A stretch of 64,000 nt of DNA, taken from positions 1-64,000 of the forward strand of contig JAFAMD010000001.1 in NCBI GenBank assembly GCA_019233755.1, written 5' to 3'. Shown here in pieces: positions 9,308-18,005 of this stretch. A program made the position numbers and the translations under genes. Below the pieces are notes generated by a model. That model worked only from the letters and a program-made list of their open reading frames with translations. It had not been told where the DNA came from and did no database searches. Each line of letters begins with the position of its first letter. Positions within the stretch are counted from its first letter, which is position 1. The stretch comes from Acidobacteriaceae bacterium (GTDB taxonomy: Bacteria > Acidobacteriota > Terriglobia > Bryobacterales > Bryobacteraceae).

Positions 9308-10764
9308 GTTTGTGTATTACGGACCGTTTCCGGTGCGGACGCCGGGGACACCTCGGCTGGAAGTACTACCTCGAGAGACGCTCCGCCTTCCGGACGATTC
9401 GATGCGGAGATGGTGCCGCCATGTTGCGTGACGATACCCTCGGCAACAGTGAGTCCCAGCCCTGTGCCACGCGCGTCCAAGCGCGTGCTGACGAAGGCCT
9501 CAAACAGGTTCGGCAGAACGTGAGCGGGGATACCAGGTCCATTGTCTATGACGGTGCAACTGATCCAATTCTGGCCCCCGCGTGGAAAACACTTCGATTC
9601 TACCCGGACCTCGCCGCCATTTGCGACGGCAATCAAAGCGTTGCGCAGCAGGTTGACGAACACCTGCACGAGCCGGTCGGGATTGCCGATGACCGTGTGG
9701 TTGGGTTTCACGTTGTTTTGAAAGCATACCGCCGAGGCTTTTTCATCAATAGCGACAAGGTTCCAGCTCTCGTCGATGAGGCCGCGCAAGGCGACAGGCT
9801 CGGTATACTGCCGGCGTACCCGGGCGAAATCGACCAGCCCCTCGCTGATCTTGCGCAGCCGCTGCGTGACTCGAAGCATGCGGCCGAGACGTTCCAGAGT
9901 GTGCGAATCCTGCGTGCTTTCCAACAATTTTTCGATCGAGCCCTGCAGGACGGCAAGGGGCGTGTTCAGCTCGTGCGCCACGCTGGTGCTGAGAAGGCCC
10001 AGGCTGACGAGGCGATCCTGCTCCTCCAGTTTTTGGAGCGCCAGAGCGAGATCGTCTTCCTGATGGCGCAACTGGAGGACGGTGGCGTTACGCGACCGCA
10101 TGATCTGGCCGATCTCGTCATTCAGAATGAACTGCTCATTGATCAATTCGTTTTCACGATCATTGTGCCGGATAGCCCTGTCGGCGTTGAGCATAAGATG
10201 CAGCGGCTTATACACGTACTGCGGCATGATCATGAACTCGAGCACAAAGATGGAAAGCACATAAAGGGTGCCGAGGGCAACAAACAGGCTCACCTTCGCC
10301 TGCCGGAGCGCTGAATCGTAGAAAGTAGAAGACAAGCTCACACGCCGGTACTGGCCTTGCGATTTCCCGAGGCGAAAGAGCGTATGCCTGTCTCCTTTCC
10401 AGGTAGCGCCAGGATTTTCCTGCAGGAACGCCTGCCCTTCGGGTGAAAGGCTCAGATTGCGGGCGGATCCTTCCCGGAAGTCGTAGACACTCAGGTCCTG
10501 GGCAGCTTGTCCCTGTGCGATGGGCAATTGCGCACCAAATATCTCGGAGATCACGTGGAGCTCCTGATCGCGAGCTTCGTCGATGTGCTGCGCGAAAGGC
10601 GGAATGACAGACAGATAGACGGAGATGGCGAGAACGAAGAAAAAAATGTTGTGCAGGACGGCCAGCTTGAACCTGACCTTCAGGCTGCCGAACGTGCGGA
10701 CGGCAAAACCGGGCGGGCGTAAGGGATTATAGCTGCTGCGGCGCCAGCTCTTCTCTACCCTCAA
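9304..10764 (-). CDS. Sensor histidine kinase
   Basis: A membrane sensor kinase of 486 residues. Transmembrane helices lie near residues 33-56 and 157-179 with a sensor region of about 100 residues between them. A HAMP-like linker follows to about residue 235. The H-box STSVAHELNTPLAVLQG has the phosphorylated His at 264, and N (LLRNALIAVANGG), G1 (DNGPGIP) and G2 (GTGLGLTV) boxes follow. The start is TTG at 10764, supported by AAGGAG seven bases upstream; it overlaps the ABC exporter gene by 38 bases. Its stop overlaps the REC-XRE regulator start, defining a two-component pair cotranscribed with the exporter. Confidence 0.9.
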   Translation of the reverse strand: MRVEKSWRRSSYNPLRPPGFAVRTFGSLKVRFKLAVLHNIFFFVLAISVYLSVIPPFAQHIDEARDQELHVISEIFGAQLPIAQGQAAQDLSVYDFREGSARNLSLSPEGQAFLQENPGATWKGDRHTLFRLGKSQGQYRRVSLSSTFYDSALRQAKVSLFVALGTLYVLSIFVLEFMIMPQYVYKPLHLMLNADRAIRHNDRENELINEQFILNDEIGQIMRSRNATVLQLRHQEDDLALALQKLEEQDRLVSLGLLSTSVAHELNTPLAVLQGSIEKLLESTQDSHTLERLGRMLRVTQRLRKISEGLVDFARVRRQYTEPVALRGLIDESWNLVAIDEKASAVCFQNNVKPNHTVIGNPDRLVQVFVNLLRNALIAVANGGEVRVESKCFPRGGQNWISCTVIDNGPGIPAHVLPNLFEAFVSTRLDARGTGLGLTVAEGIVTQHGGTISASNRPEGGASLEVVLPAEVSPASAPETVRNTQT

Positions 10765-12571
10765 TTTCCTGCTCCTTGTATTGCAACTGGTAGAGCTTCC
10801 AATAGATTCCCCGGTGCGCCAAAAGCTCCTGATGCGTACCGATCTCGCGTAATTGCGCTTTGTGCATTACGATAATACGATCTGCGCGCTGGATGGTGGA
10901 CAGCCGGTGCGCGATGACGATCGAAGTGCGGTTGGATACGAGCCGCGTCAAGGCCTCCCGCACTCGCAACTCGGTTTCCGTGTCGACGCTCGAAGTCGCT
11001 TCATCCAGGATCAGTATGCGGGGATCGTGTGCCAAAGCGCGCGCGAAGCTGATGAGCTGCTTCTGTCCGGTGGAGAAGCCGTTGCCGCGTTCGCGAACGG
11101 TTGTTTCGAAGCGATCGGGCAGTCCTTCGATGAAATCGAGAATATTCACCTGCCCGGCAGCGCTCCGGACATCCTGAGCCGTGATACGGGGTGTACCCAG
11201 CCGGATATTGCTTTCAATCGTCCCGGTGAACAGGTAGGCATCCTGCAGGACGACGCCAAAACGGCTGCGGAGATCAACCAGGTCGAAGTCGCGCACGTTG
11301 ATCCCGTTGATACGTATAGCGCCGCGCTGGATGTCGTAGAAACGAAGCAACAGATTAGTGAGCGTTGTTTTGCCGGCGCCGGTATGTCCGACTATGGCGA
11401 CGGTTTCAGCGCGCGCAACCTCAAAACTGACATCGCGGAGCACCCACTCTTCGCCGTTATAAGCAAACCAGACATGGTCGAATTCGATGCCGACCGGACC
11501 TTCCGGGAAGGGAACCGGTGCGGTCGGCGAAACGATGGACGGTTTCGTATCGAGCAGCTTGAACACCCGTTCCGCCGCGGCCATTGCACCCTGCAGGATG
11601 TTGTACTTTTCGCTGAGGTCCTGAATCGGGCGGAAGAACCTCAAACCATATTGAAAGAAGGCGACCAGTACGCCGAGCGTGAGCGCGCCCTGGCGGATGC
11701 GAAACCCGCCGTAAGCGAGCAGCAGGGCCAGGGCGAGCATGCCCAGGAATTCGACCGTGGGGTAGAACCAGCCGTAGGCCGTGATGGAATCTTTGAACGC
11801 GGCCATGTGATCGCGGTTGATTTTCTCGAATTCCGCTTTACTGCGCTCTTCGCGATTGAATAGCTGCAAGACGGCGATTCCGGCGATGTGCTCCTGGAGG
11901 TACGCATTGATTTTCGCGATAGCGATGCGGATGCGGCGATAGCTTTGAGACGCAGTTCGCCGGAACTGCATGGTTACTAAAACCACCAGAGGCATCACGG
12001 CAAGCATCAGGCCCGTCATGCCGGGGCTGAGACGCAACATCGCCAGAATGACGAAGGAGAGCATGAGAATGTCTCCGACGATGGTGACGAGACCCGTGGC
12101 GAACAGATCGTTCAGGACATCGACATCTGTTGTGACGCGGGTTACAAGCCGGCCGACGGGGTTCCTGTCGAAGTAAGCAATGTCGAGCGTTTGCAAGTGC
12201 GTCATGAGGTCGCGGCGCAGATCGAACATAGCCCTTTGCCCCGTCCACTGCATCAGGTACGTCTGGCCGAAATCGAAGAAGAAGCCGAGCACCACGACGA
12301 CGAGGTAGAGCAGCGCGACCTGCGAAAGGCCGTTCCACCGGTCGTGCGATAGCCAGGCATCAAGGACCGGAAGCACCTGAGGGTGCTTCACCGGAACCAG
12401 ATAACGATCCACAGCTAGCTTTGTAAGCAGAGGTCCGATAATCTGAAGAAGAGAGTCGACGAGCAACAACAGCAGAGAAGCAGCGACTACCATGCGGTAG
12501 GGTTTCATATACCGCAGCAAGCGCCGCATCAGGCGCGAATCGTATGCTTTACCGAGTACTTCTTCTTCCAA
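10727..12571 (-). CDS. ABC exporter, fused membrane and ATPase domains
   Basis: A 614-residue half-transporter of the multidrug/lipid exporter class, acting as a dimer in the inner membrane. The transmembrane domain covers roughly residues 25-320. The nucleotide-binding domain has Walker A GHTGAGKTT at 395-403, signature FSTGQ at 499-503 in place of LSGGQ, and Walker B ILILDE near 519. I chose TTG at 12571 (MEEEVLGKAYDSRLM) because conserved exporter N-termini begin this way and the frame upstream overlaps divergent truB. A GAGG-type ribosome site precedes it. Substrate unknown; the coupled kinase and regulator suggest stress-induced export. Confidence 0.9.
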   Translation of the reverse strand: MEEEVLGKAYDSRLMRRLLRYMKPYRMVVAASLLLLLVDSLLQIIGPLLTKLAVDRYLVPVKHPQVLPVLDAWLSHDRWNGLSQVALLYLVVVVLGFFFDFGQTYLMQWTGQRAMFDLRRDLMTHLQTLDIAYFDRNPVGRLVTRVTTDVDVLNDLFATGLVTIVGDILMLSFVILAMLRLSPGMTGLMLAVMPLVVLVTMQFRRTASQSYRRIRIAIAKINAYLQEHIAGIAVLQLFNREERSKAEFEKINRDHMAAFKDSITAYGWFYPTVEFLGMLALALLLAYGGFRIRQGALTLGVLVAFFQYGLRFFRPIQDLSEKYNILQGAMAAAERVFKLLDTKPSIVSPTAPVPFPEGPVGIEFDHVWFAYNGEEWVLRDVSFEVARAETVAIVGHTGAGKTTLTNLLLRFYDIQRGAIRINGINVRDFDLVDLRSRFGVVLQDAYLFTGTIESNIRLGTPRITAQDVRSAAGQVNILDFIEGLPDRFETTVRERGNGFSTGQKQLISFARALAHDPRILILDEATSSVDTETELRVREALTRLVSNRTSIVIAHRLSTIQRADRIIVMHKAQLREIGTHQELLAHRGIYWKLYQLQYKEQEIEGREELAPQQL

Positions 12572-12685
12572 GCTTCCTGCCCTCGCCGGCGAAGTCCCGC
12601 GCTGAATTTGCGGCAGCCGGGATCTCTTCCATCTACAGACTAACGTAACGGTCTTAGTTGAGCTCGCATTTTTGAACAATAACTC

Positions 12686-13567
12686 ATGAACGGCGCGGTC
12701 CTCATTGATAAGCCCCAGGCTCTCACCAGCCACGACGTCGTGAACCGCTGGCGGAGGCTCGCCAATACGAAAAGAGTGGGTCATCTTGGCACGCTGGATC
12801 CCATGGCTACGGGGCTGCTCGTGCTGGTAACAGGAACGGCCACGCGGCTGGCGCAGTTCTTCGGCGCTCGCGAGAAGACCTACCTGGCCGAGATCACGCT
12901 CGGGCTGGTTTCGGATAGCTACGATGCCGATGGAGAAGTCCGCGCGACGGGGATTACGCCGCCGTCGGATCCGGCGGAGATCATAACGGCATTGAAGTGC
13001 TTTCTGGGGCGCTTCAGCCAAATACCCCCGGCTATTTCGGCGAAGAAGATCAAAGGTATTCCGGCGTATAAGCTGGCACGGAAGCATGTGCCCGTGGAGT
13101 TGCAGCCCGTGGAAGTAGAAGTGACAAAGCTGGAGGCGCGGATGCTGGCGCCCGACAGGGTGGAGATGGAAGTCACCTGTTCAGCGGGCACCTATGTGCG
13201 CGGCCTGGCACATGACCTGGGCGAGCGGCTTGGCTGCGGGGCAGTGCTGACGAAGCTGCGACGGACCAGAAGCGGCGAGTTTACGGTCGACCAGGCGCGG
13301 ACCCTGGAGCAACTGGCGGAATTGACCGAGGCAGGCCGTCTGCACGAAGCTGTGATCGGCTCCGGGGAACTGCTTGCCGAGATCCCCGCGGAGCACTTCA
13401 ACCTCGCGGTGGAAGCACAGATCCGGCAAGGCCGCGATTTCCGCACATCGCCGTTTGTGGTGCGCCCCGGCGCTCCGCTGGTGCGCGCGTTATCCCATTC
13501 GGGTGAGCTTATTGCCATCGGACAGTTAAAAATTCCTAATTTGTACCACCCGAGTACCGTTCTGTAA
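12686..13567 (+). CDS. truB: tRNA pseudouridine(55) synthase TruB
   Basis: Makes pseudouridine 55 in the T-loop of tRNAs. The protein is 293 residues, typical for TruB. It opens MNGAVLIDKPQALTSHDVV, and the catalytic Asp is D38 in VGHLGTLDPMATG. Further TruB landmarks are KTYLAEITLGLVSDSYDADG and the RGLAHDLGERLGCGA motif. The gene diverges from the ABC exporter with about 110 bases between them. It is followed after 48 bases by a small exported protein that is probably not functionally related. Confidence 0.95.
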   Translation: MNGAVLIDKPQALTSHDVVNRWRRLANTKRVGHLGTLDPMATGLLVLVTGTATRLAQFFGAREKTYLAEITLGLVSDSYDADGEVRATGITPPSDPAEIITALKCFLGRFSQIPPAISAKKIKGIPAYKLARKHVPVELQPVEVEVTKLEARMLAPDRVEMEVTCSAGTYVRGLAHDLGERLGCGAVLTKLRRTRSGEFTVDQARTLEQLAELTEAGRLHEAVIGSGELLAEIPAEHFNLAVEAQIRQGRDFRTSPFVVRPGAPLVRALSHSGELIAIGQLKIPNLYHPSTVL

Positions 13568-13615
13568 GTATCATCTGTTACGGATTTGAAGCTCTGTGCT
13601 ACACCTTGTACGTCG

Positions 13616-13984
13616 ATGAGTCCCAGCTCACTTGCGTGGCATAAGTTCACGGTTGTGCTTCTTGCTTTCGTGACAGCCGGTGTCCTGTTTCCGCAAACGC
13701 AGACCACCGGGGAGCAGGCTCCGGCTGCCCAGCCGGCTCCGAAGCCTTCCTTCTTTGCCGGGACAGTCACGGAGATCGATCAGGACCATGTAACCGTTTC
13801 CCGATCGGTGGTGGGGCGCGCACCGGAGCACCGCAGCTTCCTGATCAAGCCGGACACGAAAATGAATCGATCTGCCGTGAAGGTGAAGTCGCGCGTAACG
13901 GTTCGTTATCTTCACATGCCGGAAGGCGACGTGGCGCTGGAGATACAGATGCGGCCGCCGGCGCATGCGACGAAGCCTTCCTAG
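13616..13984 (+). CDS. Small exported protein of unknown function
   Basis: A 122-residue protein with an N-terminal hydrophobic segment (FTVVLLAFVTAGVLF) consistent with a signal peptide. A short Ala/Pro linker follows, then a compact beta domain FFAGTVTEIDQDHVTVSRS continuing to VKSRVTVRYLHMPEGD. The pattern resembles the DUF5666-type small beta-barrel found in secreted bacterial proteins, but I am not sure of the assignment. I take ATG at 13616; a TTG at 13586 would add ten residues without a signal-like sequence. Confidence 0.6.
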   Translation: MSPSSLAWHKFTVVLLAFVTAGVLFPQTQTTGEQAPAAQPAPKPSFFAGTVTEIDQDHVTVSRSVVGRAPEHRSFLIKPDTKMNRSAVKVKSRVTVRYLHMPEGDVALEIQMRPPAHATKPS

Positions 13985-14003
13985 CCGGTCTGCGAGGAGG
14001 CTC

Positions 14004-15410
14004 TTACGCTTTCTTTTCTGCCTGCTTCTGAGATTCACGGCGGCGTTTCGCCCAGCCGGGCTTATCGACCTGATAGGCGCGGCCGATCGCCAGAGCATCG
14101 GCTTCCACGGGTTTCGTGATCACTGATCCCGCCGCGATGTACGCTCCTTCGGAGATCTCGAGCGGAGCGACAAGCGTGGAGTTGCTGCCGACGAAGACGC
14201 CATCGGCAATGCTTGTCGGATGCTTCTTCTGTCCGTCGTAGTTGCAGGTGATGGTGCCGGCGCCGATGTTGACGCCCTCGCCGATGGCGGCATCGCCGAG
14301 ATACGCGAGATGTTGTGCTTTTGACCCGGCGCCCAGGCGCGTCTTCTTCAGCTCTACGAAGTTGCCGATGTGGGTGTCGGCGCCCGCGTCCGCATTCAGC
14401 CGCAGGCGGGAGAAAGGACCGATAGCCGAGTTGGCGCCGATGCGCGAAGCATCTGCCACAACGTAGGGAAGAATCGTGACATTGTCCGCGATTTCGCAAT
14501 CACGCAGCACGGAGCCTGTACCGATGCGGCAGCCGGTCCCGATGCGCGTCTCGCCACGCAGTTGCACGTTAGCTTCGATCACCGTGTCGGGTTGAATGTC
14601 AACGTTCACGTCAATGGTGACGCTGTCCGGATTTTCAATCGTGACGCCGGAGAGCATGAGGTCGCGAGCTTTGCGGGCGCGCAGTATCCCATCCGCCACC
14701 GCGAGTTCTACACGGGTGTTGATGCCGAGAAGTTCCGTCGCATCGGGAACCAGGAACGGCGCGACGCGATGGCCGTGGCGGCGGAGAATTTCGACCATGT
14801 CGGTGAGATAGTATTCACGCGCAGCGTTGTTCGGTTGAATCTCGCCGATGTGTTCCCAGAACGGGGCTGCCTTAAAGCAATACAGACCCGGATTGACCTC
14901 CTGAATTTTGAGTTGTTCCGGCGAGGCAGCTTTTTGTTCGACGATGGCGGCGATGTGGCCATGATCGTCACGGACGATTCGCCCGTAGCCACTGGGATCG
15001 TCCATCTCCGTTGTAATGAGCGCCCCGGCCAGGTTGTCTTCCGAGGCGTGCCGAATGAGCGCGGCTAACGTTTCGGACCGCAGCAGAGGGCCGTCTCCGT
15101 TGAGGATGAACAATTGGCCGCCATTCTGCGCAACGGCTTCACGCGCGCACAGAACGGCGTGACCCGTGCCTTTTTGCTCCGATTGCTCAGCGAAACGTAT
15201 GCCGGGAACCTTGACGCTCTCGCGAACCTGGGCTGCCTGATGGCCGACAACGGCGACGATCCCCTCGGGAGGAGCGACATGCAAGGCGGCACGGATGATG
15301 TGGTTGAGCAGCGTATCGCCGCCGGCCTGATGCAGGACTTTGGCCTTGTTCGATTTCATGCGTGTTCCGAGGCCCGCGGCCAGGATCACGACAGTGACGG
15401 GTTGTTTCAT
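14004..15410 (-). CDS. glmU: Bifunctional UDP-N-acetylglucosamine pyrophosphorylase / glucosamine-1-phosphate acetyltransferase
   Basis: Makes UDP-GlcNAc for peptidoglycan and lipopolysaccharide in two steps. The N-terminal uridyltransferase domain carries LAAGLGTRMKSNKAKVLH, with Ala where most family members have Pro in SxxPKVLH. The C-terminal half is a left-handed beta-helix of hexapeptide repeats with the acetyltransferase residues around AQHLAYLGDAAIGEGVNIGAG, read as adjacent blocks. Length 468 is normal. Its start overlaps the yvcK stop by 4 bases, so the two are cotranscribed. YvcK and GlmU coupling is meaningful because YvcK proteins have been tied to UDP-sugar sensing and envelope synthesis. 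Confidence 0.95.
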   Translation of the reverse strand: MKQPVTVVILAAGLGTRMKSNKAKVLHQAGGDTLLNHIIRAALHVAPPEGIVAVVGHQAAQVRESVKVPGIRFAEQSEQKGTGHAVLCAREAVAQNGGQLFILNGDGPLLRSETLAALIRHASEDNLAGALITTEMDDPSGYGRIVRDDHGHIAAIVEQKAASPEQLKIQEVNPGLYCFKAAPFWEHIGEIQPNNAAREYYLTDMVEILRRHGHRVAPFLVPDATELLGINTRVELAVADGILRARKARDLMLSGVTIENPDSVTIDVNVDIQPDTVIEANVQLRGETRIGTGCRIGTGSVLRDCEIADNVTILPYVVADASRIGANSAIGPFSRLRLNADAGADTHIGNFVELKKTRLGAGSKAQHLAYLGDAAIGEGVNIGAGTITCNYDGQKKHPTSIADGVFVGSNSTLVAPLEISEGAYIAAGSVITKPVEADALAIGRAYQVDKPGWAKRRRESQKQAEKKA

Positions 15411-16507
15411 TGGATTCGTGTGCGCTGCGCAAGCAGCGCTTGTTGCCGAACTCGGTAAGCGCGCGCCCGGCTTGCGAGATCGATGACGACGGCGGCCAGC
15501 GCCGCCGGATCATGCCGGATTTTTTTCCGGTCCATGCTGGTGTCGCAGACCAGATCGGCGGTAACGACTTTCACTCCCATGCGGGACAGGTTGTCGAAAT
15601 CGTTCTCGACGGGACGCACGTGCGCGCGGGCATACCGGCGCTTGAGCGGGTCCGGAATAGGTGCTGTGTTGACAACGATCGTATCCAGCAGGTTGCGGCC
15701 GGCGTGCTCATGGATGACTTCGACGTGCCGGGAAGCGGAATAGTCGACTGTTTCGCCCGGTTGCCACATGAGATTGACGAAGTAAGCTTTCATGGCCGGG
15801 GAGTCCTCGATAGCCTCGGCAACGCCGTTGACCAGAACGTTAGGAACGACGCTGGTGTAAAGCGACCCGGGCCCTATGGTGATCAGATCTGCGTTGGCGA
15901 TGGCTTCTACGGTTTCGGGGAGCGGATCGCAGCAACTCGGCAGCAGCCGGACGGTCTCAATGGGACTACGGCTCTTGCTGATATTCGTTTCGCCGCGAAC
16001 GATGGAGCCGTCCTTGAGAACGGCTTCGAGGGTTGTGTTCGCGGAAGTGGCCGGGAAGATGCGGCCGCGAATCGCCAGAATTTCGGAAGAAAGCCGGACC
16101 GCGTGGGCGAAGTCTCCTGTGATCTGGTGCATGGCCGTGAGAAACAGGTTGCCGAAACTGTGCCCTTTCAGGCCGCGGCCGCTAGCGAAACGATACCGAA
16201 ACAATTGCGACAGAAGATCTTCGTCCTCAGACAGCGCCGTCATGCAATTTCGAATGTCCCCCGGCGGGAGAATATCGAAATCGCGGCGGAGGCGGCCGGA
16301 GCTGCCGCCATCGTCGCTCACTGTCACGACGGCGGTGATATCGACGACGGGCGCGCCTGCTTCGGCAGTTTGATTAGCGCCCGGCGCATGCTTTTTCAAA
16401 CCCGAAAGAAGCGTAGATAAACCTGTGCCGCCGCCGATCGAAACAATACGGAGCGGAGCTTTCAACGAGCTTCTTTGAAGAGTTGAGACGCGGGTCAGAT
16501 GGGGCAT
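15407..16507 (-). CDS. yvcK: YvcK/CofD-like gluconeogenesis factor
   Basis: A 366-residue member of the YvcK (GluF/CofD-like) family. It opens with the nucleotide-binding IVSIGGGTGLSTLLSGLKKH, has the ITAVVTVSDDGGSSGRLR motif near residue 60 and ends in ITIGPGSLYTSVVPNVLV-type sequence typical of the group. In firmicutes and mycobacteria YvcK binds UDP-sugars and is needed for envelope integrity on gluconeogenic carbon. Cotranscription with glmU, which makes UDP-GlcNAc, fits that role here. Start ATG 16507. A 52-codon zinc-ribbon gene ends 40 bases upstream on the same strand. Confidence 0.88.
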   Translation of the reverse strand: MPHLTRVSTLQRSSLKAPLRIVSIGGGTGLSTLLSGLKKHAPGANQTAEAGAPVVDITAVVTVSDDGGSSGRLRRDFDILPPGDIRNCMTALSEDEDLLSQLFRYRFASGRGLKGHSFGNLFLTAMHQITGDFAHAVRLSSEILAIRGRIFPATSANTTLEAVLKDGSIVRGETNISKSRSPIETVRLLPSCCDPLPETVEAIANADLITIGPGSLYTSVVPNVLVNGVAEAIEDSPAMKAYFVNLMWQPGETVDYSASRHVEVIHEHAGRNLLDTIVVNTAPIPDPLKRRYARAHVRPVENDFDNLSRMGVKVVTADLVCDTSMDRKKIRHDPAALAAVVIDLASRARAYRVRQQALLAQRTRIQ

Positions 16508-16547
16508 GGCCCAGTTCGCTCTAGGATCTCACGCTGGCGCAGAAAGG

Positions 16548-16706
16548 TTAACGGCGCTTCTTTGGCTTCTCTTCTTCGTCTTCGTAAACGGGAACCGTGT
16601 CCAGATCTTCGGCCTCAAAAACTTGACCGCAATCGAGGCAGCGGACATAATCCACGCCATCGCGCCGGTAAAGGAACTCGGTTCGCCCGTGCTGACATCC
16701 CTGCAT
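16548..16706 (-). CDS. Small zinc-ribbon protein (52 residues)
   Basis: A small gene on the minus strand from ATG 16706 to TAA 16548. The protein begins MQGCQHGRTEFLYRR and has a second motif VRCLDCGQVFEAED, giving C-x2-H and C-x2-C pairs about 19 residues apart, a rubredoxin-like zinc knuckle. The tail is acidic then basic (EDEEEKPKKRR). An AGGTG sequence 10 bases upstream could serve as ribosome site. It stands directly before yvcK-glmU and is probably in that transcript. Paired metal-ligand spacing and the codon pattern argue for a real gene; function is unknown. Confidence 0.7.
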   Translation of the reverse strand: MQGCQHGRTEFLYRRDGVDYVRCLDCGQVFEAEDLDTVPVYEDEEEKPKKRR

Positions 16707-16839
16707 AGCGAAATAACACCTATTCTAGACTGAGCCGCAGTCGTGTCAAGTGGCGGTCCGGCACAAGGCCCAGCGTGGTGCGGTGGAGAAAAATAATACC
16801 CGATCTGTACAATTCGATTGAACCCCGAACGACTCTTTT

Positions 16840-17982
16840 GTGAAACTTCCCTTGCCCATTAGCTTCGCACCCGATGCGCCCGACCTGGCGGAGCGGCTCG
16901 ACGCCCTCAGGGGTTCGCGCGGAATCTATCTTCTGGCGATAGCCGGAGCACAAGCTCATCTGGGCTGGTCGGTAAACCTGCACCGCAGGTTATCCCGTTG
17001 GCTTGTATCATCGTATCCCGGTTCCGGCGCCGGCATTAGCAGCTTGCGGCAGAGGATCACGACTGTGAGCTGCTGGCTGACCGGATCGAAGCTCGAGACC
17101 TCGTTATTCCTGTACGAAGTGGCGAAGCTCGAGCTTCCAACCGAATACCGGAAGTACCTCAAGCTGCGGATGCCATGGTTCGTCGGATTGAAGACGGAAG
17201 ACCGGTTTCCGCGGCTGGAGGTGATGAATCGTCTGCCGCAGCAAGGGCGGGCTCTGTATGGCCCGTTTCGAACGCGCGACGCGGCGCAACTCTATGAGCA
17301 GGAGGTCCTCGGCCTTTTTCAGATACGGCGCTGCACGGAAGTGCTGAATCCTCATCCGGGGCATCCGGGCTGCATCTACGGCGAAATGAGCCAGTGCATG
17401 CGTCCATGCCAGTGCGCGGTGAGCGAGACCGAATATGGCAGCGAGGCAGAGCGCGTGGCGGACTTTCTCGCTACCAACGGAAAGAGCGCGCTCTCCGTGC
17501 TGACCATTGCGCGGGATCGAGCCAGCGGGGAACTCGAGTTCGAGCAGGCGAGCCAGATCCAGAAGCGGCTAGAGAGAGTGCAGGGTACGGCGAAGGCGCG
17601 GGACGAAGTGGTGCGGGCCGTCGAGGAGTTCAATGGCGTGGCGGTCACGTCGGGCACGCGACCGCTCGAGTTCCGGCTTTGGCCGATGCTGGGAGGAATC
17701 TGGCAGCCTGCGGTATCGCTCGACTTTTCGGCAGAGCAAGTGCCGGCCAAGTCGCTGGATTCGGAGATTCGTGAACGGCTTGGGGCTGCCCTTGCGAACG
17801 TTGACAAGAGCGGAAACAGGCTGGAGCAGCTCGCGCTATTCAGCCGCTGGTACTACTCATCGTGGCGTGAAGGACGCTGGTTTCCATTCCGTACGCTCGA
17901 CAATCTGAACTATCGCGGGCTAGTCCGGGAGGTTTCGAAGATGGCGGAACAAACGCGCCGCGTACAGGAAAACGGGCCGTAG
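16840..17982 (+). CDS. UvrC-like protein lacking the C-terminal nuclease half
   Basis: A 380-residue protein homologous to the first half of UvrC. Residues 25-110 align with the GIY-YIG domain (RGIYLLAIAG, then HLGWSVNLHRRLS, then TGSKLETSLFLYE). The Cys-rich region GCIYGEMSQCMRPC sits near residue 180, and a UVR coiled-coil motif follows around ELEFEQASQIQKRLERV. The usual YVG Tyr is replaced by His, and the RNase-H-like nuclease and helix-hairpin-helix domains are missing. It starts at GTG 16840. It could be a Cho-like nuclease with a UVR domain, or a catalytically weakened paralogue. A genuine UvrC is expected elsewhere. Confidence 0.75.
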   Translation: MKLPLPISFAPDAPDLAERLDALRGSRGIYLLAIAGAQAHLGWSVNLHRRLSRWLVSSYPGSGAGISSLRQRITTVSCWLTGSKLETSLFLYEVAKLELPTEYRKYLKLRMPWFVGLKTEDRFPRLEVMNRLPQQGRALYGPFRTRDAAQLYEQEVLGLFQIRRCTEVLNPHPGHPGCIYGEMSQCMRPCQCAVSETEYGSEAERVADFLATNGKSALSVLTIARDRASGELEFEQASQIQKRLERVQGTAKARDEVVRAVEEFNGVAVTSGTRPLEFRLWPMLGGIWQPAVSLDFSAEQVPAKSLDSEIRERLGAALANVDKSGNRLEQLALFSRWYYSSWREGRWFPFRTLDNLNYRGLVREVSKMAEQTRRVQENGP

Positions 17983-18005
17983 TAGCTTCGTGCTAGCTTG
18001 TCCTC

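Noticed and set aside
12572..13087. N-terminal extension of the ABC exporter frame
   Set aside because: The frame is open into the divergent truB gene, but exporter homology begins at the TTG at 12571.
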